DNA of 64,000 bases, from the NCBI RefSeq assembly GCF_012569925.1, contig NZ_CP046204.1:398897-462896 (forward strand), read 5' to 3'. Positions 38,405 through 48,066 of the stretch are shown here, one piece after another. Position 1 is the first letter of the stretch. Each line of letters begins with the position of its first letter. The notes under the pieces were generated by a model. It ran no database searches. It was not told the origin of the DNA and was given only the letters and a program-made list of their open reading frames with translations. Position numbers and translations under genes: made by a program. Source of the DNA: Enterobacteriaceae endosymbiont of Donacia cinerea (GTDB lineage: Bacteria > Pseudomonadota > Gammaproteobacteria > Enterobacterales > Enterobacteriaceae).

Positions 38405-39502
38405 ATGTTAAAAAAAAAAGTTATAGTTGCAATGTCTGGTGGTGTAGATTCTTCTTTTTCTGCTTGGTTATTAAAAAAACAAAATTATCAAGTAGAAGGA
38501 TTATTTATGAAAAATTGGGAAGAAGATGATATAAATAATACTTGTAATTCTACAAAAGATTTATATGATGCAGAAATTATTTGTAAAAAATTAAAAATTC
38601 GTTTACATAAAATTAATTTTTCATTTGAATATTGGAATTATGTTTTTAAAAAATTCCTTCTTGAATATAAAAAAGGACATACACCAAATCCCGATATTTT
38701 ATGTAATAAAATTATTAAATTTAAATATTTTATGAATTTTGCTATTAATAACTTAGGAGCTGATTTTATTTGTACAGGACATTATGTACGTCGTAAAAAG
38801 ATTAAAAATAATTTTTTTTTATTAAAAGGTATTGACCCTAATAAAGATCAAAGTTATTTTTTATATACAATAAAAGCAAAACAATTAAAAAAAATTTTAT
38901 TTCCTATAGGTGGATTAAAAAAGACAGAAGTAAGATATTTTACAAATAAATTTAAATTTATTAATGCTAATAAAAAAGATTCTACAGGAATTTGCTTTAT
39001 AGGTGAAAAAAATTTTCCTAATTTTTTAAATAAATATATATCTCCTGTACCTGGTAATATAATTAATATTAATGGAGAAGTTATAGGTAAACATAAAGGA
39101 TTAATACATTATACTATAGGACAAAGAAAAGGAATTGGAATCGGAGGTTCTATTTATTATAAAAGTAAACCATGGTATGTTTATAAAAAAAATATAAAAA
39201 AAAATATTTTAATTACAGTACAAGGTAAAGAAAATTTATATTTATATTTTATTGGATTAATAGTAAAAGAAATTCATTGGATTAATTTTATACCAAAAAA
39301 TACAGAAAAAAAATATACAGTTAAAACTAGATACAGACAAAAAGAAGTTAAATGTAAAATTATTTTTTTAAAAAAAAATAAAATTAAAGTATATTTATAT
39401 GATCCTATTGCTTGTATTACAAAAGGACAATCGGCTGTATTTTATTATGGACAAATTTGTTTAGGAGGTGGAATTATTGAAAGTGGGATTCCATTAATTT
39501 AA
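38405..39502 (+). CDS. mnmA: tRNA-uridine 2-sulfurtransferase MnmA
   Basis: A 365-residue MnmA (E. coli 368) that thiolates U34 of tRNA-Lys, -Glu and -Gln. The ATP pyrophosphatase P-loop is VAMSGGVDSSFSAWLL at residues 8-23. The two catalytic cysteines are in NPDILCNKIIKF and DSTGICFIGEKNF. The C-terminal barrel GQSAVFYYGQICLGGGII is present. It complements MnmE and MnmG in wobble uridine modification. The E. coli neighbour hflD is gone; the pot genes follow after 46 bp, as they lie nearby in E. coli. Confidence 0.97.
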   Translation: MLKKKVIVAMSGGVDSSFSAWLLKKQNYQVEGLFMKNWEEDDINNTCNSTKDLYDAEIICKKLKIRLHKINFSFEYWNYVFKKFLLEYKKGHTPNPDILCNKIIKFKYFMNFAINNLGADFICTGHYVRRKKIKNNFFLLKGIDPNKDQSYFLYTIKAKQLKKILFPIGGLKKTEVRYFTNKFKFINANKKDSTGICFIGEKNFPNFLNKYISPVPGNIININGEVIGKHKGLIHYTIGQRKGIGIGGSIYYKSKPWYVYKKNIKKNILITVQGKENLYLYFIGLIVKEIHWINFIPKNTEKKYTVKTRYRQKEVKCKIIFLKKNKIKVYLYDPIACITKGQSAVFYYGQICLGGGIIESGIPLI

Positions 39503-39548
39503 TTAAAATAAATTTTTTTAATATTTTTTATATAGAGTAAGTATTATT

Positions 39549-40676
39549 ATGGAAAAAAAAAATTTTAAAAAAATACTAATTAATTTAATTAATATTAATA
39601 AGTCATTTTTAGGTAAAAAAATTATTTCTAATTTAAATTTAAGTATTAATGACGGAGAATTTATTACCTTATTAGGACCTTCTGGTTCTGGAAAAACAAC
39701 TATTATACGTTTAATAGCAGGTTTAGAAAAAGTAGATAGTGGTTGTATTTTTTTAAATCAAAAAGAAATAACAAAATATCCAGCAGAACAAAGACAAATA
39801 AATACTGTATTTCAAAGCTATGCACTATTTCCTCATATGTCTGTATTTGATAATATAGCTTTTGGTTTAAGAATGCAAAAAAAAACAAAAAAAGAAATAA
39901 ATAATAAAGTTGCAAAAATTTTAGATATAGTTCAATTAAAAAATTTTATAAATAGCAAACCACATGAATTATCTGGAGGACAACAACAAAGAGTTGCAAT
40001 TGCAAGAGCTGTAATTAATAAACCTAGAATATTATTATTAGATGAATCATTATCAGCTCTAGATTATAGATTACGTAAAAAAATGCAAAATGAATTAAAG
40101 GCTTTACAAAGAAAATTAGGTATTACTTTTATATTTGTTACACATAATCAAGAAGAAGCATTAAGTATTTCAGATCGTATTATTTTATTACGTAACGGTA
40201 AAATAGAACAAGATGGTACTCCTAGAGAGATATACGAAGAACCTAAAAATTTATTTGTTGCTAAATTTATAGGAGATATAAATATTTTTAATGCTAAAAT
40301 TTTACAAATACTTGATAAGTATCAAGTATTAGTTAATTTAGAAGGTTATATATGTAATATTAAAATTCCGTTTCCAATTACTATTGGAGAAAAAATACAT
40401 GTCTTATTAAGACCAGAAGATTTAAGAATTAAAAAAATTAATAGTAAAACTAATTTAACTACAGGTTTAATTGGTTATATAAAAGAAAAAAATTATAAAG
40501 GTATGACTTTAGAATCTATATTAAAACTTAATAATGGTAAAATTATAACTGTAAGTCAATTTTTTAATGAAAATGATCATTATATAGAATATTCTTTAAA
40601 TCAAAAAATGTTAATAAATTGGGTAGAAACATGGGAGGTTGTATTACCTTATGAAAAAAGTAATGAAATATATTAA
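39549..40676 (+). CDS. potA: Spermidine/putrescine ABC transporter ATPase PotA
   Basis: A 375-residue ABC ATPase (E. coli 378). Walker [11 protein letters not shown] near residue 43, Q-loop [21 protein letters not shown], signature [16 protein letters not shown], Walker [13 protein letters not shown] and H-loop VTHNQEE are all present, followed by the C-terminal TOBE-type domain ([10 protein letters not shown]). It powers polyamine import with PotB and PotC. Aspartate of the usual Walker B DEP motif context reads DESLSAL, as in E. coli PotA. The 3' end overlaps potB by 26 bp. Confidence 0.96.
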   Translation: MEKKNFKKILINLININKSFLGKKIISNLNLSINDGEFITLLGPSGSGKTTIIRLIAGLEKVDSGCIFLNQKEITKYPAEQRQINTVFQSYALFPHMSVFDNIAFGLRMQKKTKKEINNKVAKILDIVQLKNFINSKPHELSGGQQQRVAIARAVINKPRILLLDESLSALDYRLRKKMQNELKALQRKLGITFIFVTHNQEEALSISDRIILLRNGKIEQDGTPREIYEEPKNLFVAKFIGDINIFNAKILQILDKYQVLVNLEGYICNIKIPFPITIGEKIHVLLRPEDLRIKKINSKTNLTTGLIGYIKEKNYKGMTLESILKLNNGKIITVSQFFNENDHYIEYSLNQKMLINWVETWEVVLPYEKSNEIY

Positions 40677-41517
40677 AAAAATTATAATTTTTATAATTAT
40701 TAGCTGGTTATTTTTATTTATTTTATTACCTAATATAATAATTATTATGATTAGTTTTTTAAAAAAAGGTAATTCTCACTTATTTATATTTAAATTTTCT
40801 TTTAATAATTATTTAAATTTATTTAATTTTTTATATATTAGAGTTTTTATAAATTCTTTGTTTATTTCCTTTATTACAACATTAATATGTTTGTTAATAG
40901 GTTATCCTTTTGCATGGTGTTTATCAAAAATATCTAATAAAAAAAAATCTTTAATGTTATTTTTTTTATTTTTACCATTTTGGGTTAATTCATTAATTAG
41001 AATATATTGTTTAAAAATATTCTTAGGAATTAATGGATGGTTAAATAATATCTTATTTTATTTTAAAATTATTAATTCTCCTATTCATATAATTTATACT
41101 CCTACTGCTGTTATAATAGGACTAGTATATATTTTACTACCTTTTATGATAGTACCTATATATTCTAGTTTTGAAAAATTAGATAAATTTTGTATAGAAG
41201 CTGCAAAAGATTTAGGTGCTCAATCCTGGAAAATATTTTTTTATATTATAATACCTTTAACTACCTCAGGTATTATTGCAGGTTGTCTTTTAGTATTTTT
41301 ACCTAGTATGGGTATGTTTTATATTTCTGATCTAATGGGAGGGGCTAAAAATTTATTAATTGGTAATATTATTAAAAACCAATTTTTAAATATTAGAGAT
41401 TGGCCATTAGGAGCAGCAACTAGCACAATAGTTACATTATTTACAGGTATATTTTTAATATTATATTTTAAAATTGTCAATTTTTTAGATAAAAAGGAAT
41501 TTAAAAAAAATGTTTAA
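40651..41517 (+). CDS. potB: Spermidine/putrescine ABC transporter permease PotB
   Basis: An inner-membrane permease of 288 residues with six hydrophobic segments. Matches to E. coli PotB include [39 protein letters not shown]-like [21 protein letters not shown], the EAA loop [20 protein letters not shown] and [15 protein letters not shown] chose the ATG at 40651, 12 nt after GGGAGG inside potA; an ATG at 40663 and a TTG at 40639 are alternatives. It overlaps potA and potC, indicating coupled translation. Confidence 0.95.
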   Translation: MKKVMKYIKKIIIFIIISWLFLFILLPNIIIIMISFLKKGNSHLFIFKFSFNNYLNLFNFLYIRVFINSLFISFITTLICLLIGYPFAWCLSKISNKKKSLMLFFLFLPFWVNSLIRIYCLKIFLGINGWLNNILFYFKIINSPIHIIYTPTAVIIGLVYILLPFMIVPIYSSFEKLDKFCIEAAKDLGAQSWKIFFYIIIPLTTSGIIAGCLLVFLPSMGMFYISDLMGGAKNLLIGNIIKNQFLNIRDWPLGAATSTIVTLFTGIFLILYFKIVNFLDKKEFKKNV

Positions 41518-42310
41518 ACGTGTTTGTAGAATCATTTTTATAAATTTTATTTACTTTTGTTTTTATATTCCTATTATATTATTAGTAATTAATTCTTTTA
41601 ATTCATCACGTTTTGGTATTACATGGCAAGGATTTAGTACTAAATGGTATAAATTAATTATACATAACTCTTCTTTATTAGAAGTTACATATCATTCTTT
41701 ATGTATTGGTATTATTACTGCTACTTTTACAACATTTATTGGATTATTAACTGCATTATCATTATATCATTACAATATGCATATTAAATCTTTTATAAGT
41801 ACTTTATTATTTATAGTAATTATTTCTCCTGATATTGTAATGGGTATTTCATTATTATTATTATTTATTTTATTAAATTTTTCTTTAGGTTTTTGGTCTT
41901 TGTTATTTTCACATATTACATTTTGTCTTCCATATGTAGTTATTTCTATTCATTCTAGATTACATGATTTTGATAGTCGTATGATAGAAGCCGCAAAAGA
42001 TTTAGGTGCTAGTGAAATGATTATTTTAACAGAAATAATATTTCCTATCATATTTCCCACTATTATTTCTAGTTGGTTATTAAGTTTTGCTTTATCTATG
42101 GATGATATAACTATATCAACTTTTGTAACAGGTCCAGAATATGAAATATTACCTTTAAAAATTTATTCAATGTCAAAAATAGGTATTACTCCTGAAATTA
42201 ATGTTCTAGCAACAATATTAATAATTATATCTTTGTTTTTAGTTATTATAAGTAGAATTATTTTAATAAAATATAAAACATGTAATCAAATTACATCTTT
42301 ATTAGATTAA
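41510..42310 (+). CDS. potC: Spermidine/putrescine ABC transporter permease PotC
   Basis: A 266-residue inner-membrane permease (E. coli PotC 264) with six hydrophobic segments. Family blocks: PIILLVINSFNSSRFGITWQG, FSTKWYKLI, SPDIVMGISLLLL, the EAA loop [20 protein letters not shown] and DDITISTFVTGPEYEILPLKIYSM. It overlaps potB by 8 bp. In E. coli potD, the periplasmic binding protein, follows; here the next gene is mutM on the other strand, so no potD is adjacent. Confidence 0.96.
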   Translation: MFKRVCRIIFINFIYFCFYIPIILLVINSFNSSRFGITWQGFSTKWYKLIIHNSSLLEVTYHSLCIGIITATFTTFIGLLTALSLYHYNMHIKSFISTLLFIVIISPDIVMGISLLLLFILLNFSLGFWSLLFSHITFCLPYVVISIHSRLHDFDSRMIEAAKDLGASEMIILTEIIFPIIFPTIISSWLLSFALSMDDITISTFVTGPEYEILPLKIYSMSKIGITPEINVLATILIIISLFLVIISRIILIKYKTCNQITSLLD

Positions 42311-42319
42311 TTTTTTTAT

Positions 42320-42339
42320 TCAAAAATAATTATTTTTGA
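42320..42339. terminator. Palindrome at the potC/mutM convergence
   Basis: A perfect 20-bp palindrome TCAAAAATAATTATTTTTGA overlapping the mutM stop, with runs of T next to it on the potC side. It may act as a bidirectional terminator, but it has no loop and lacks a clean downstream T run. Confidence 0.35.
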
Positions 42340-43148
42340 CATTTAGAACAGAAAAATGTACTTCTATTTCTTTGAAATATTCTAATGATTTTTTCTTTAC
42401 ATATTTGACATAATTGATTTTTTTTAGCATATACTAGAAAATATTTAGAAAAATTTCCAATATTATTATTAGGTAATCTATAATTATTTATAGTAGAACC
42501 TCCATATTTTATAGATTTATATAAAATATATTTAATATTTTTAACTAATGTTTGAATTTCTTGTAAATTTAAAGTACTGGATATTCGAATAGGTAATATT
42601 TTTGATAAAAATAAAGATTCATTAGCATATATATTACCTATTCCAGTTACAACTTTATTATCCATTAATAATATTTTAATAGCAATATTTTTTTTTTGAG
42701 TGTATTTATATAAATATAAACTGTTAAAATTATTGTTTAATGGTTCAGGACCTAATTTTTTCAAAAATATATTTTTTTTATAATTTTTTATTTCCCATAA
42801 CCAAAATCCAAATTTTCTAATATCTGTATATCTTAAAATTAAATGATTATCTATAATCAGATCGATATGATCGTGTTTAGTATATAAATACATATTTTTA
42901 TGACTAAGAATAGATAATATCCCTGTCATACCTAAATGTATAATAATTGTATTTTTTAATAAAATTATTATAATGTATCTACCTCTTCTTTTAACATCTA
43001 GAATTTTTTGATTATTAATCTTAATAATATTATCAGAAATAATATATTTTAGTTTTTTAGTTCTAATTATAGAATAATTAATTATTTTTCCTTTTAATGA
43101 CGGTTTTATTATATTTTTAATTACTTCTACTTCAGGTAATTCAGGCAT
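42330..43148 (-). CDS. mutM: Formamidopyrimidine-DNA glycosylase MutM (Fpg)
   Basis: A 272-residue Fpg (E. coli 269), a bifunctional glycosylase/AP lyase that removes 8-oxoguanine. The catalytic N-terminus MPELPEVEVI (Pro2, Glu3 after Met removal) is intact, KRRGRYIII contains the Lys57 region, LGPEPLNN and GIGNIYANESLFLSKI lead to the H2TH, and the C-terminal zinc finger has four cysteines in CQICKEKI and FFCSKC. It is 5 bp after mnmE on the same strand. In E. coli it follows rpmB-rpmG, so its location here reflects rearrangement. Confidence 0.97.
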   Translation of the reverse strand: MPELPEVEVIKNIIKPSLKGKIINYSIIRTKKLKYIISDNIIKINNQKILDVKRRGRYIIIILLKNTIIIHLGMTGILSILSHKNMYLYTKHDHIDLIIDNHLILRYTDIRKFGFWLWEIKNYKKNIFLKKLGPEPLNNNFNSLYLYKYTQKKNIAIKILLMDNKVVTGIGNIYANESLFLSKILPIRISSTLNLQEIQTLVKNIKYILYKSIKYGGSTINNYRLPNNNIGNFSKYFLVYAKKNQLCQICKEKIIRIFQRNRSTFFCSKCQK

Positions 43149-43153
43149 AATTT

Positions 43154-44518
43154 TTATTTACCAACACAAAATTGAGAAAAAATATTATTTAATAAATCTT
43201 TAGAATAAAATTTTCCAGTAATAAAATCTAATTCTTTTTGTATTAATCTGAAATCTTCAGATAATAATTCTATAGAATTTGTGTTTAAAAAATTATCTTT
43301 TCCTTTTATAAGATATTTATAAATATTATTTAAAGAATTTAAATGTCTTTCTTTTGCTGTAAATTGATCTTCATTTATATTAGTAAATATAATTTTTTCT
43401 TTTATAAAATTCATTAAAATTGATATTCCTTTTTTTGTTTTAGTAGATATTTTTACGATTGTATAATTATTATTATATATTATTTCAGGAATATTATTTG
43501 TTATATCTATTTTATTACGTATTATAATAATAGGAATTTTTTTAATAAATTTTTCTAAATACTTTTTCATAATATGAGATAAATTTTTTTTTGATATGTT
43601 ATCTTCTATTACTAAAAATAAATAATTAGAATTTTTAATTTCTTTAAAAGTTTTTTTAATACCTAATATTTCAATTTGATTATCAGTATCTCTAATACCT
43701 GCAGTATCTATAATTTCTATAGGAACTGAATTTATATAAATATTTTCATGTAAAATATCTCTAGTTGTTCCGGGAATATTAGTTACTATAGAAACATTTT
43801 TTTCAGTAATTAAATTCATTAAACTTGATTTACCAGAATTAGGTGGCCCAATTAATATTATTTTAATTCCTTCTTTAATTCTGATACCATTTTTTACATA
43901 TTTTATAATATTTTTTAAAATTTTTAATAATTTTTCTATTTCTATTAAGATTTTTTTACAAAAAATAGAAAAATTAATTTCATAATTAAATTCAAGAAAA
44001 GATTCTATTTTAGTTCTTAGGTTAATAATTATTTTTTTAAGTTTTTTTAACAATAAAGAAAATTTACCATTCATAAGATTCATTGCTGAAAATACAGCTG
44101 CTTTTGAATTAGCAGAAATAATATCGGAAATTGCTTCTGCTTGAGTTAGATCAAATTTTTTATTTAAAAAAGCTCTTTTAGAAAATTCTCCTGGATCTGC
44201 AATTCTAATTCCAGAAATATTTAATATATCATTTATTAATAAATCTAATAATAAAGTATTTCCATGACATTGGATTTCTAAAATATCTTCACCAGTAAAA
44301 GAATTAGGTTCTGGAAACAAAATTACAATACCTTTATCTATAATTTTATTTTTATAAAAAAAAGGTAAGTAATGTGCATATCTTGGTTTAAGATAATTTA
44401 ACTTTAATGTATATTTAATTACATTTATTACTTTATTACCAGATATTCTTATAACTCCTATACTTCCTTGACCTAAAGGAGTTGCCCTTGCAATTATTGT
44501 ATGTTTTTTTATTTCCAT
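43154..44518 (-). CDS. mnmE: tRNA modification GTPase MnmE
   Basis: A 454-residue MnmE, the E. coli length. With MnmG it modifies wobble uridine 34. The N-terminal tetrahydrofolate-binding domain begins TIIARATPLGQGSIGVIRISG; the G domain has GPPNSGKSSLMNLI, DTAGIRDT and RNKIDI; the C-terminus ends FCVGK, which carries the conserved cysteine of the C(I/L/V)GK motif. It lies between yidC and mutM; yidC-mnmE order matches E. coli. Confidence 0.98.
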   Translation of the reverse strand: MEIKKHTIIARATPLGQGSIGVIRISGNKVINVIKYTLKLNYLKPRYAHYLPFFYKNKIIDKGIVILFPEPNSFTGEDILEIQCHGNTLLLDLLINDILNISGIRIADPGEFSKRAFLNKKFDLTQAEAISDIISANSKAAVFSAMNLMNGKFSLLLKKLKKIIINLRTKIESFLEFNYEINFSIFCKKILIEIEKLLKILKNIIKYVKNGIRIKEGIKIILIGPPNSGKSSLMNLITEKNVSIVTNIPGTTRDILHENIYINSVPIEIIDTAGIRDTDNQIEILGIKKTFKEIKNSNYLFLVIEDNISKKNLSHIMKKYLEKFIKKIPIIIIRNKIDITNNIPEIIYNNNYTIVKISTKTKKGISILMNFIKEKIIFTNINEDQFTAKERHLNSLNNIYKYLIKGKDNFLNTNSIELLSEDFRLIQKELDFITGKFYSKDLLNNIFSQFCVGK

Positions 44519-44537
44519 AATTTAATCAATAAAATTG

Positions 44538-46178
44538 TTATATTTTTTTATAATATTTATTTTTTATTTTATAAAAAACCCATTTTTGTTGTAAAATAGT
44601 TATTAAATTATTAATTATATAATATAAAACTAATCCTGAAGGAAGCCATAAAAAAAATAAACTAAATATAATAGGTATTATATATGTAAATTTTGCTTGT
44701 ATATCATCTTTATCAAAATTATTTTGAGAAATTTTTTGAATTAATAACATTGTAATACTCATTATTATCGGTAAAATATAATATGGATCTTGTGATGATA
44801 AATCCTTTATCCAAAAAATAAATGAAGCATGTCTTAATTCTATAGAATTAGTTAATGTATAATATAAAGCTAAAAAAATCGGCATTTGTATAATAAAAGG
44901 TATGAATCCAGATAATGGATTTAAATTTTCTTTTTTATACAATGAAATTATTTCTTTAGTATATTTTTCTTTATCATTGCTAAAAATTTCTTTGATTTTT
45001 TTTATTTTTGGTTGTAAAAAATTCATTTTAGCTATAGCTATATACTGTTCTTTTGATAAAGGATATGTTAATATTCTGATTATCAGAGTAATCATAATTA
45101 TTGCAAAACCCCAATTTCCTATTAGATTAAATAATAAATTCAATAGTTTAAATAATGGTCTAGACAAGAATCCCCAAAAACCATAATCTATAGTTAGATC
45201 TAAAAAAGGTGCAACTTTAGACATTTTTTCTTGAATTTTAGGACCTATCCATAATTTTGATACAAAATTATATTTTTCTCCAGGTAAAATTAAGTAATTA
45301 GCAGATTTAAAACCAATACTAATAATATTATTAAATAATTTTTTTATATATATATTATTTTTTTTATGAAGTTTAGGAATAATCCAAGCTGAAGTAAAAT
45401 ATTGTTGTAACATAGCTACCCATCCATAATTAACAGGTATATTTATTTCTTTATTTTTTAAAATATGAGAAAATTTGTATTTTTTAAATTTAAAATTTTC
45501 TGTAGAAATAGCTACATTATTAAATATTTTAGCAGAAATATTATTTTTTTTTTTATCTAAATATTTTTCAGGAGTATAACTAGATTTATCTATTTGTCCA
45601 AATATACCTAAACAAATAGGTTTTTTACTTTTATTAAAAATTTGATGATTAATATTTATTAAATAATTTTCTTTTGTAAAAGAAAATGTTTTTATGTATA
45701 AAATATTTTTTTTTATAAAAAATAAAGGTATTTTTAATATATTTGTATTTTTTTTAAAATTAAAATTATATGATTTTGAAAAAAATTTAGAATTTTTATT
45801 AAAAAATCTATTTTTTTCAAAATTATTTTTTTGAATTATACCACTTTTTATTTGATAAATAAAATCAGAATTTTTTCTTAATAGAGTAAAAAATTTTTTA
45901 GAATTTAATTTATCTAAATAATCTAATAATTGTACTTTTTCAATAGTACCTCCATAAGGATTAATATATAAAAAAAATTTATTAGTTTTGACTAAAATAT
46001 TATTATTATTATTAATATTAGAAGTTTTTTTATATTTATTATCTATATTTATTAAATTTTTATTAATAACTATTTTTCTATTATTTTGAATATAATTATA
46101 TATTTTTTGCCAATTACCTAAAATAATAAAACTACATAAACAAAAAATAATTACAATAATATTATTTTTTGAATTCAT
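44538..46178 (-). CDS. yidC: Membrane protein insertase YidC
   Basis: A 546-residue YidC (E. coli 548) with the N-terminal membrane anchor, the large periplasmic domain and five C-terminal membrane segments (GNWGFAIIMITLIIRI with the conserved Arg, NPLSGFIPFIIQMPIFLALYYTL, FLWLPSGLVLYYIINNLITI). It inserts inner-membrane proteins alone or with SecYEG. The periplasmic domain is diverged and K/N-rich while the core is conserved. It is 19 bp before mnmE and 75 bp after rnpA; yidD, which lies between yidC and rnpA in E. coli, is absent. Confidence 0.97.
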   Translation of the reverse strand: MNSKNNIIVIIFCLCSFIILGNWQKIYNYIQNNRKIVINKNLINIDNKYKKTSNINNNNNILVKTNKFFLYINPYGGTIEKVQLLDYLDKLNSKKFFTLLRKNSDFIYQIKSGIIQKNNFEKNRFFNKNSKFFSKSYNFNFKKNTNILKIPLFFIKKNILYIKTFSFTKENYLININHQIFNKSKKPICLGIFGQIDKSSYTPEKYLDKKKNNISAKIFNNVAISTENFKFKKYKFSHILKNKEINIPVNYGWVAMLQQYFTSAWIIPKLHKKNNIYIKKLFNNIISIGFKSANYLILPGEKYNFVSKLWIGPKIQEKMSKVAPFLDLTIDYGFWGFLSRPLFKLLNLLFNLIGNWGFAIIMITLIIRILTYPLSKEQYIAIAKMNFLQPKIKKIKEIFSNDKEKYTKEIISLYKKENLNPLSGFIPFIIQMPIFLALYYTLTNSIELRHASFIFWIKDLSSQDPYYILPIIMSITMLLIQKISQNNFDKDDIQAKFTYIIPIIFSLFFLWLPSGLVLYYIINNLITILQQKWVFYKIKNKYYKKI

Positions 46179-46253
46179 TATTTTATGCTCATTTTAATTT
46201 ATTTAATATTAAAAATTAATTATAACTTAAAAATAACAATTATTTTAAATAAA

Positions 46254-46601
46254 TTATTTTATTTTAAAAAAACTCCATATATTTTCTAAATATTTTTTTG
46301 AAAAAAAATCGTTTATTTTTAAAATATTTCTATTATTTATAATTATAATATAATCCATAATTATAAATGAATATTGATTTAAACGAAAGTATTCACGAAT
46401 AATTCTTTTAAATTTATTTCTAAGATTTGTTTTATGAATTATTTTTTTAGGTATAATAATACCTATACGGGAATATTTTCTTCTATTTATCTTACTTAGA
46501 ATTGTATAATATTTATTATTTGATTTTATAGGATCATTAAATACGATATTAAAATTAAATGAAGTTAAACGTTTTTTTTTAGAAAAATTTAAATTATTCA
46601 T
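46254..46601 (-). CDS. rnpA: Ribonuclease P protein component RnpA
   Basis: A 115-residue RnpA (E. coli 119). It is the protein cofactor of RNase P, which trims tRNA 5' ends. The RNR-type motif is visible as HKTNLRNKFKRIIREYFRLNQ, preceded by KYSRIGIIIPKKII. The N-terminal KKKRLTSFNFNIVF fits the family. It follows rpmH by 2 bp, the universal rpmH-rnpA pair. The RNA component rnpB was not seen in this window. Confidence 0.95.
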   Translation of the reverse strand: MNNLNFSKKKRLTSFNFNIVFNDPIKSNNKYYTILSKINRRKYSRIGIIIPKKIIHKTNLRNKFKRIIREYFRLNQYSFIIMDYIIIINNRNILKINDFFSKKYLENIWSFFKIK

Positions 46602-46603
46602 TG

Positions 46604-46756
46604 TTATTTTAATTTTTTATCTGAAATACTCAAATATATACGATTTTTAGTACGACGACGATTTATTATTTTTCTACCATTTTTTGTTTTCATTCTATTT
46701 CTAAATCCGTGAGATCTTTTTTTCTTTAATATAGATGGTTGAAAAGTACGTTTCAT
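46604..46756 (-). CDS. rpmH: 50S ribosomal protein L34
   Basis: A 50-residue L34 (E. coli 46): [20 protein letters not shown], then [24 protein letters not shown] and a short lysine tail. It is a small basic protein of the large subunit. The stop is 2 bp from the rnpA ATG. On the other side dnaN is divergent across 144 bp, where E. coli has dnaA. Confidence 0.97.
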   Translation of the reverse strand: MKRTFQPSILKKKRSHGFRNRMKTKNGRKIINRRRTKNRIYLSISDKKLK

Positions 46757-46856
46757 AAAATTTATACTTTATACATATTTTAAATAAATTAATTATTACA
46801 TAAAACTTATATTTTATATATCATTTTTTTAATTTAGATATTTAAAAATATAATTA

Positions 46857-46865
46857 TGTTATAAT
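46857..46865 (+). promoter_or_regulatory. Likely -10 region for dnaN-gyrB
   Basis: TGTTATAAT, a TATAAT with the TG extension, ends 35 bp before the dnaN ATG. No strong -35 is visible. In E. coli dnaN is read from dnaA-region promoters; with dnaA gone, this element in the 144-bp rpmH-dnaN gap is the best candidate. Confidence 0.4.
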
Positions 46866-46900
46866 TATAAAAAAATTTTATTATAATTTTTTATAAAATA

Positions 46901-48028
46901 ATGGAAAATAATATTACTATTACTATTAATCGTGAATTATTAATTAAACCATTAAAATATGTAACAAATATTATTAATAATAAATCTATACATCCTATTA
47001 TAAATAATATTTTAGTGGAAATTATGGATAATGGAATAATTTTTTTTAAAAGTACTAATTTAGAAATTGAAATTACATCATTTATTAAAAATATAAATAA
47101 TAAAAAAAAATATTCAGTTATACTCCAAGGAAAAAAATTTTTTAATATATGTCGTAGTTTACCTAAAAAGAATGATATAAAATTATTATTTAGTGATAAT
47201 AAAGTTATTATATCATCTAAAAATTGTTTTTTTAAAATATCTACTTTACCAATAGATAATTTTCCTACTATAGATTTTATAAAATATGATATAGAATTTT
47301 ATCTTAAAAATAAGGTAATAAAAAAATTTATATATGCTACTTATTTTTCTATAGCAGATAATGATGTAAGAAAATATTTAAATGGATTATTATTACAAAT
47401 TAAAAATAATATTTTATATATTGTATCTACTGATGGTCATAGATTATCTATTTATAATTCTATTATACATACAAAAATAATTGATTATTATGTTATAATT
47501 CCTAAAAAAAGTATTTTTGAATTATTTAAATTACTTAATAATACTGATGAATTAATTAATATTAAAATTAATTGTAATAATATTTGTTTCATTTTTAATA
47601 ATTTAAAATTTATATCTAAATTAATTGAAAGTAATTTTCCTAATTATAAAAAAATTATACCTAAATTTTTTTACAAAACTATAAAAATTAATCGTATAGA
47701 ATTAAAAAATTCTTTAAATAGAATATCTATTCTAGTTAATGAAAGAACTAAAGGAGTAACATTATTATTTAATAATAATTATTTAAAAATATTTAGTAAT
47801 AATATTAATAATGAAAAAGTTGAAGAAATATTAGAAATAGAAAAAAATAATGATGGTAAAGAATTTAATATAAATATATCTTTAAATATTAATTATTTAA
47901 TAAATGTTATTAATGTATTAGAAAGTAGTATTATTAAAATTTCTTTTACTAATAATATTTCTAGTATTAAAATCGAAGATAATTATGAAAAAAATAGAAT
48001 TTATTTAATTATGCCAATGAAAATTTAA
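46901..48028 (+). CDS. dnaN: DNA polymerase III beta subunit (sliding clamp)
   Basis: A 375-residue DnaN (E. coli 366), the ring that tethers the replicase to DNA. Recognisable pieces are INRELLIKPLKYV at the start, FFNICRSLPKK, STLPIDNFPTID, DVRKYLNGLLLQI, VSTDGHRLSIYN, SNFPNYKKIIPK and the C-terminal YLIMPMKI, the last part of the hydrophobic partner-binding groove. It is divergent from rpmH and precedes gyrB; dnaA (before) and recF (after) are both missing relative to E. coli. Confidence 0.97.
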   Translation: MENNITITINRELLIKPLKYVTNIINNKSIHPIINNILVEIMDNGIIFFKSTNLEIEITSFIKNINNKKKYSVILQGKKFFNICRSLPKKNDIKLLFSDNKVIISSKNCFFKISTLPIDNFPTIDFIKYDIEFYLKNKVIKKFIYATYFSIADNDVRKYLNGLLLQIKNNILYIVSTDGHRLSIYNSIIHTKIIDYYVIIPKKSIFELFKLLNNTDELINIKINCNNICFIFNNLKFISKLIESNFPNYKKIIPKFFYKTIKINRIELKNSLNRISILVNERTKGVTLLFNNNYLKIFSNNINNEKVEEILEIEKNNDGKEFNINISLNINYLINVINVLESSIIKISFTNNISSIKIEDNYEKNRIYLIMPMKI

Positions 48029-48066
48029 AAATTGTACTATTTTTTATATAAAAATGAGAGTTAAAC

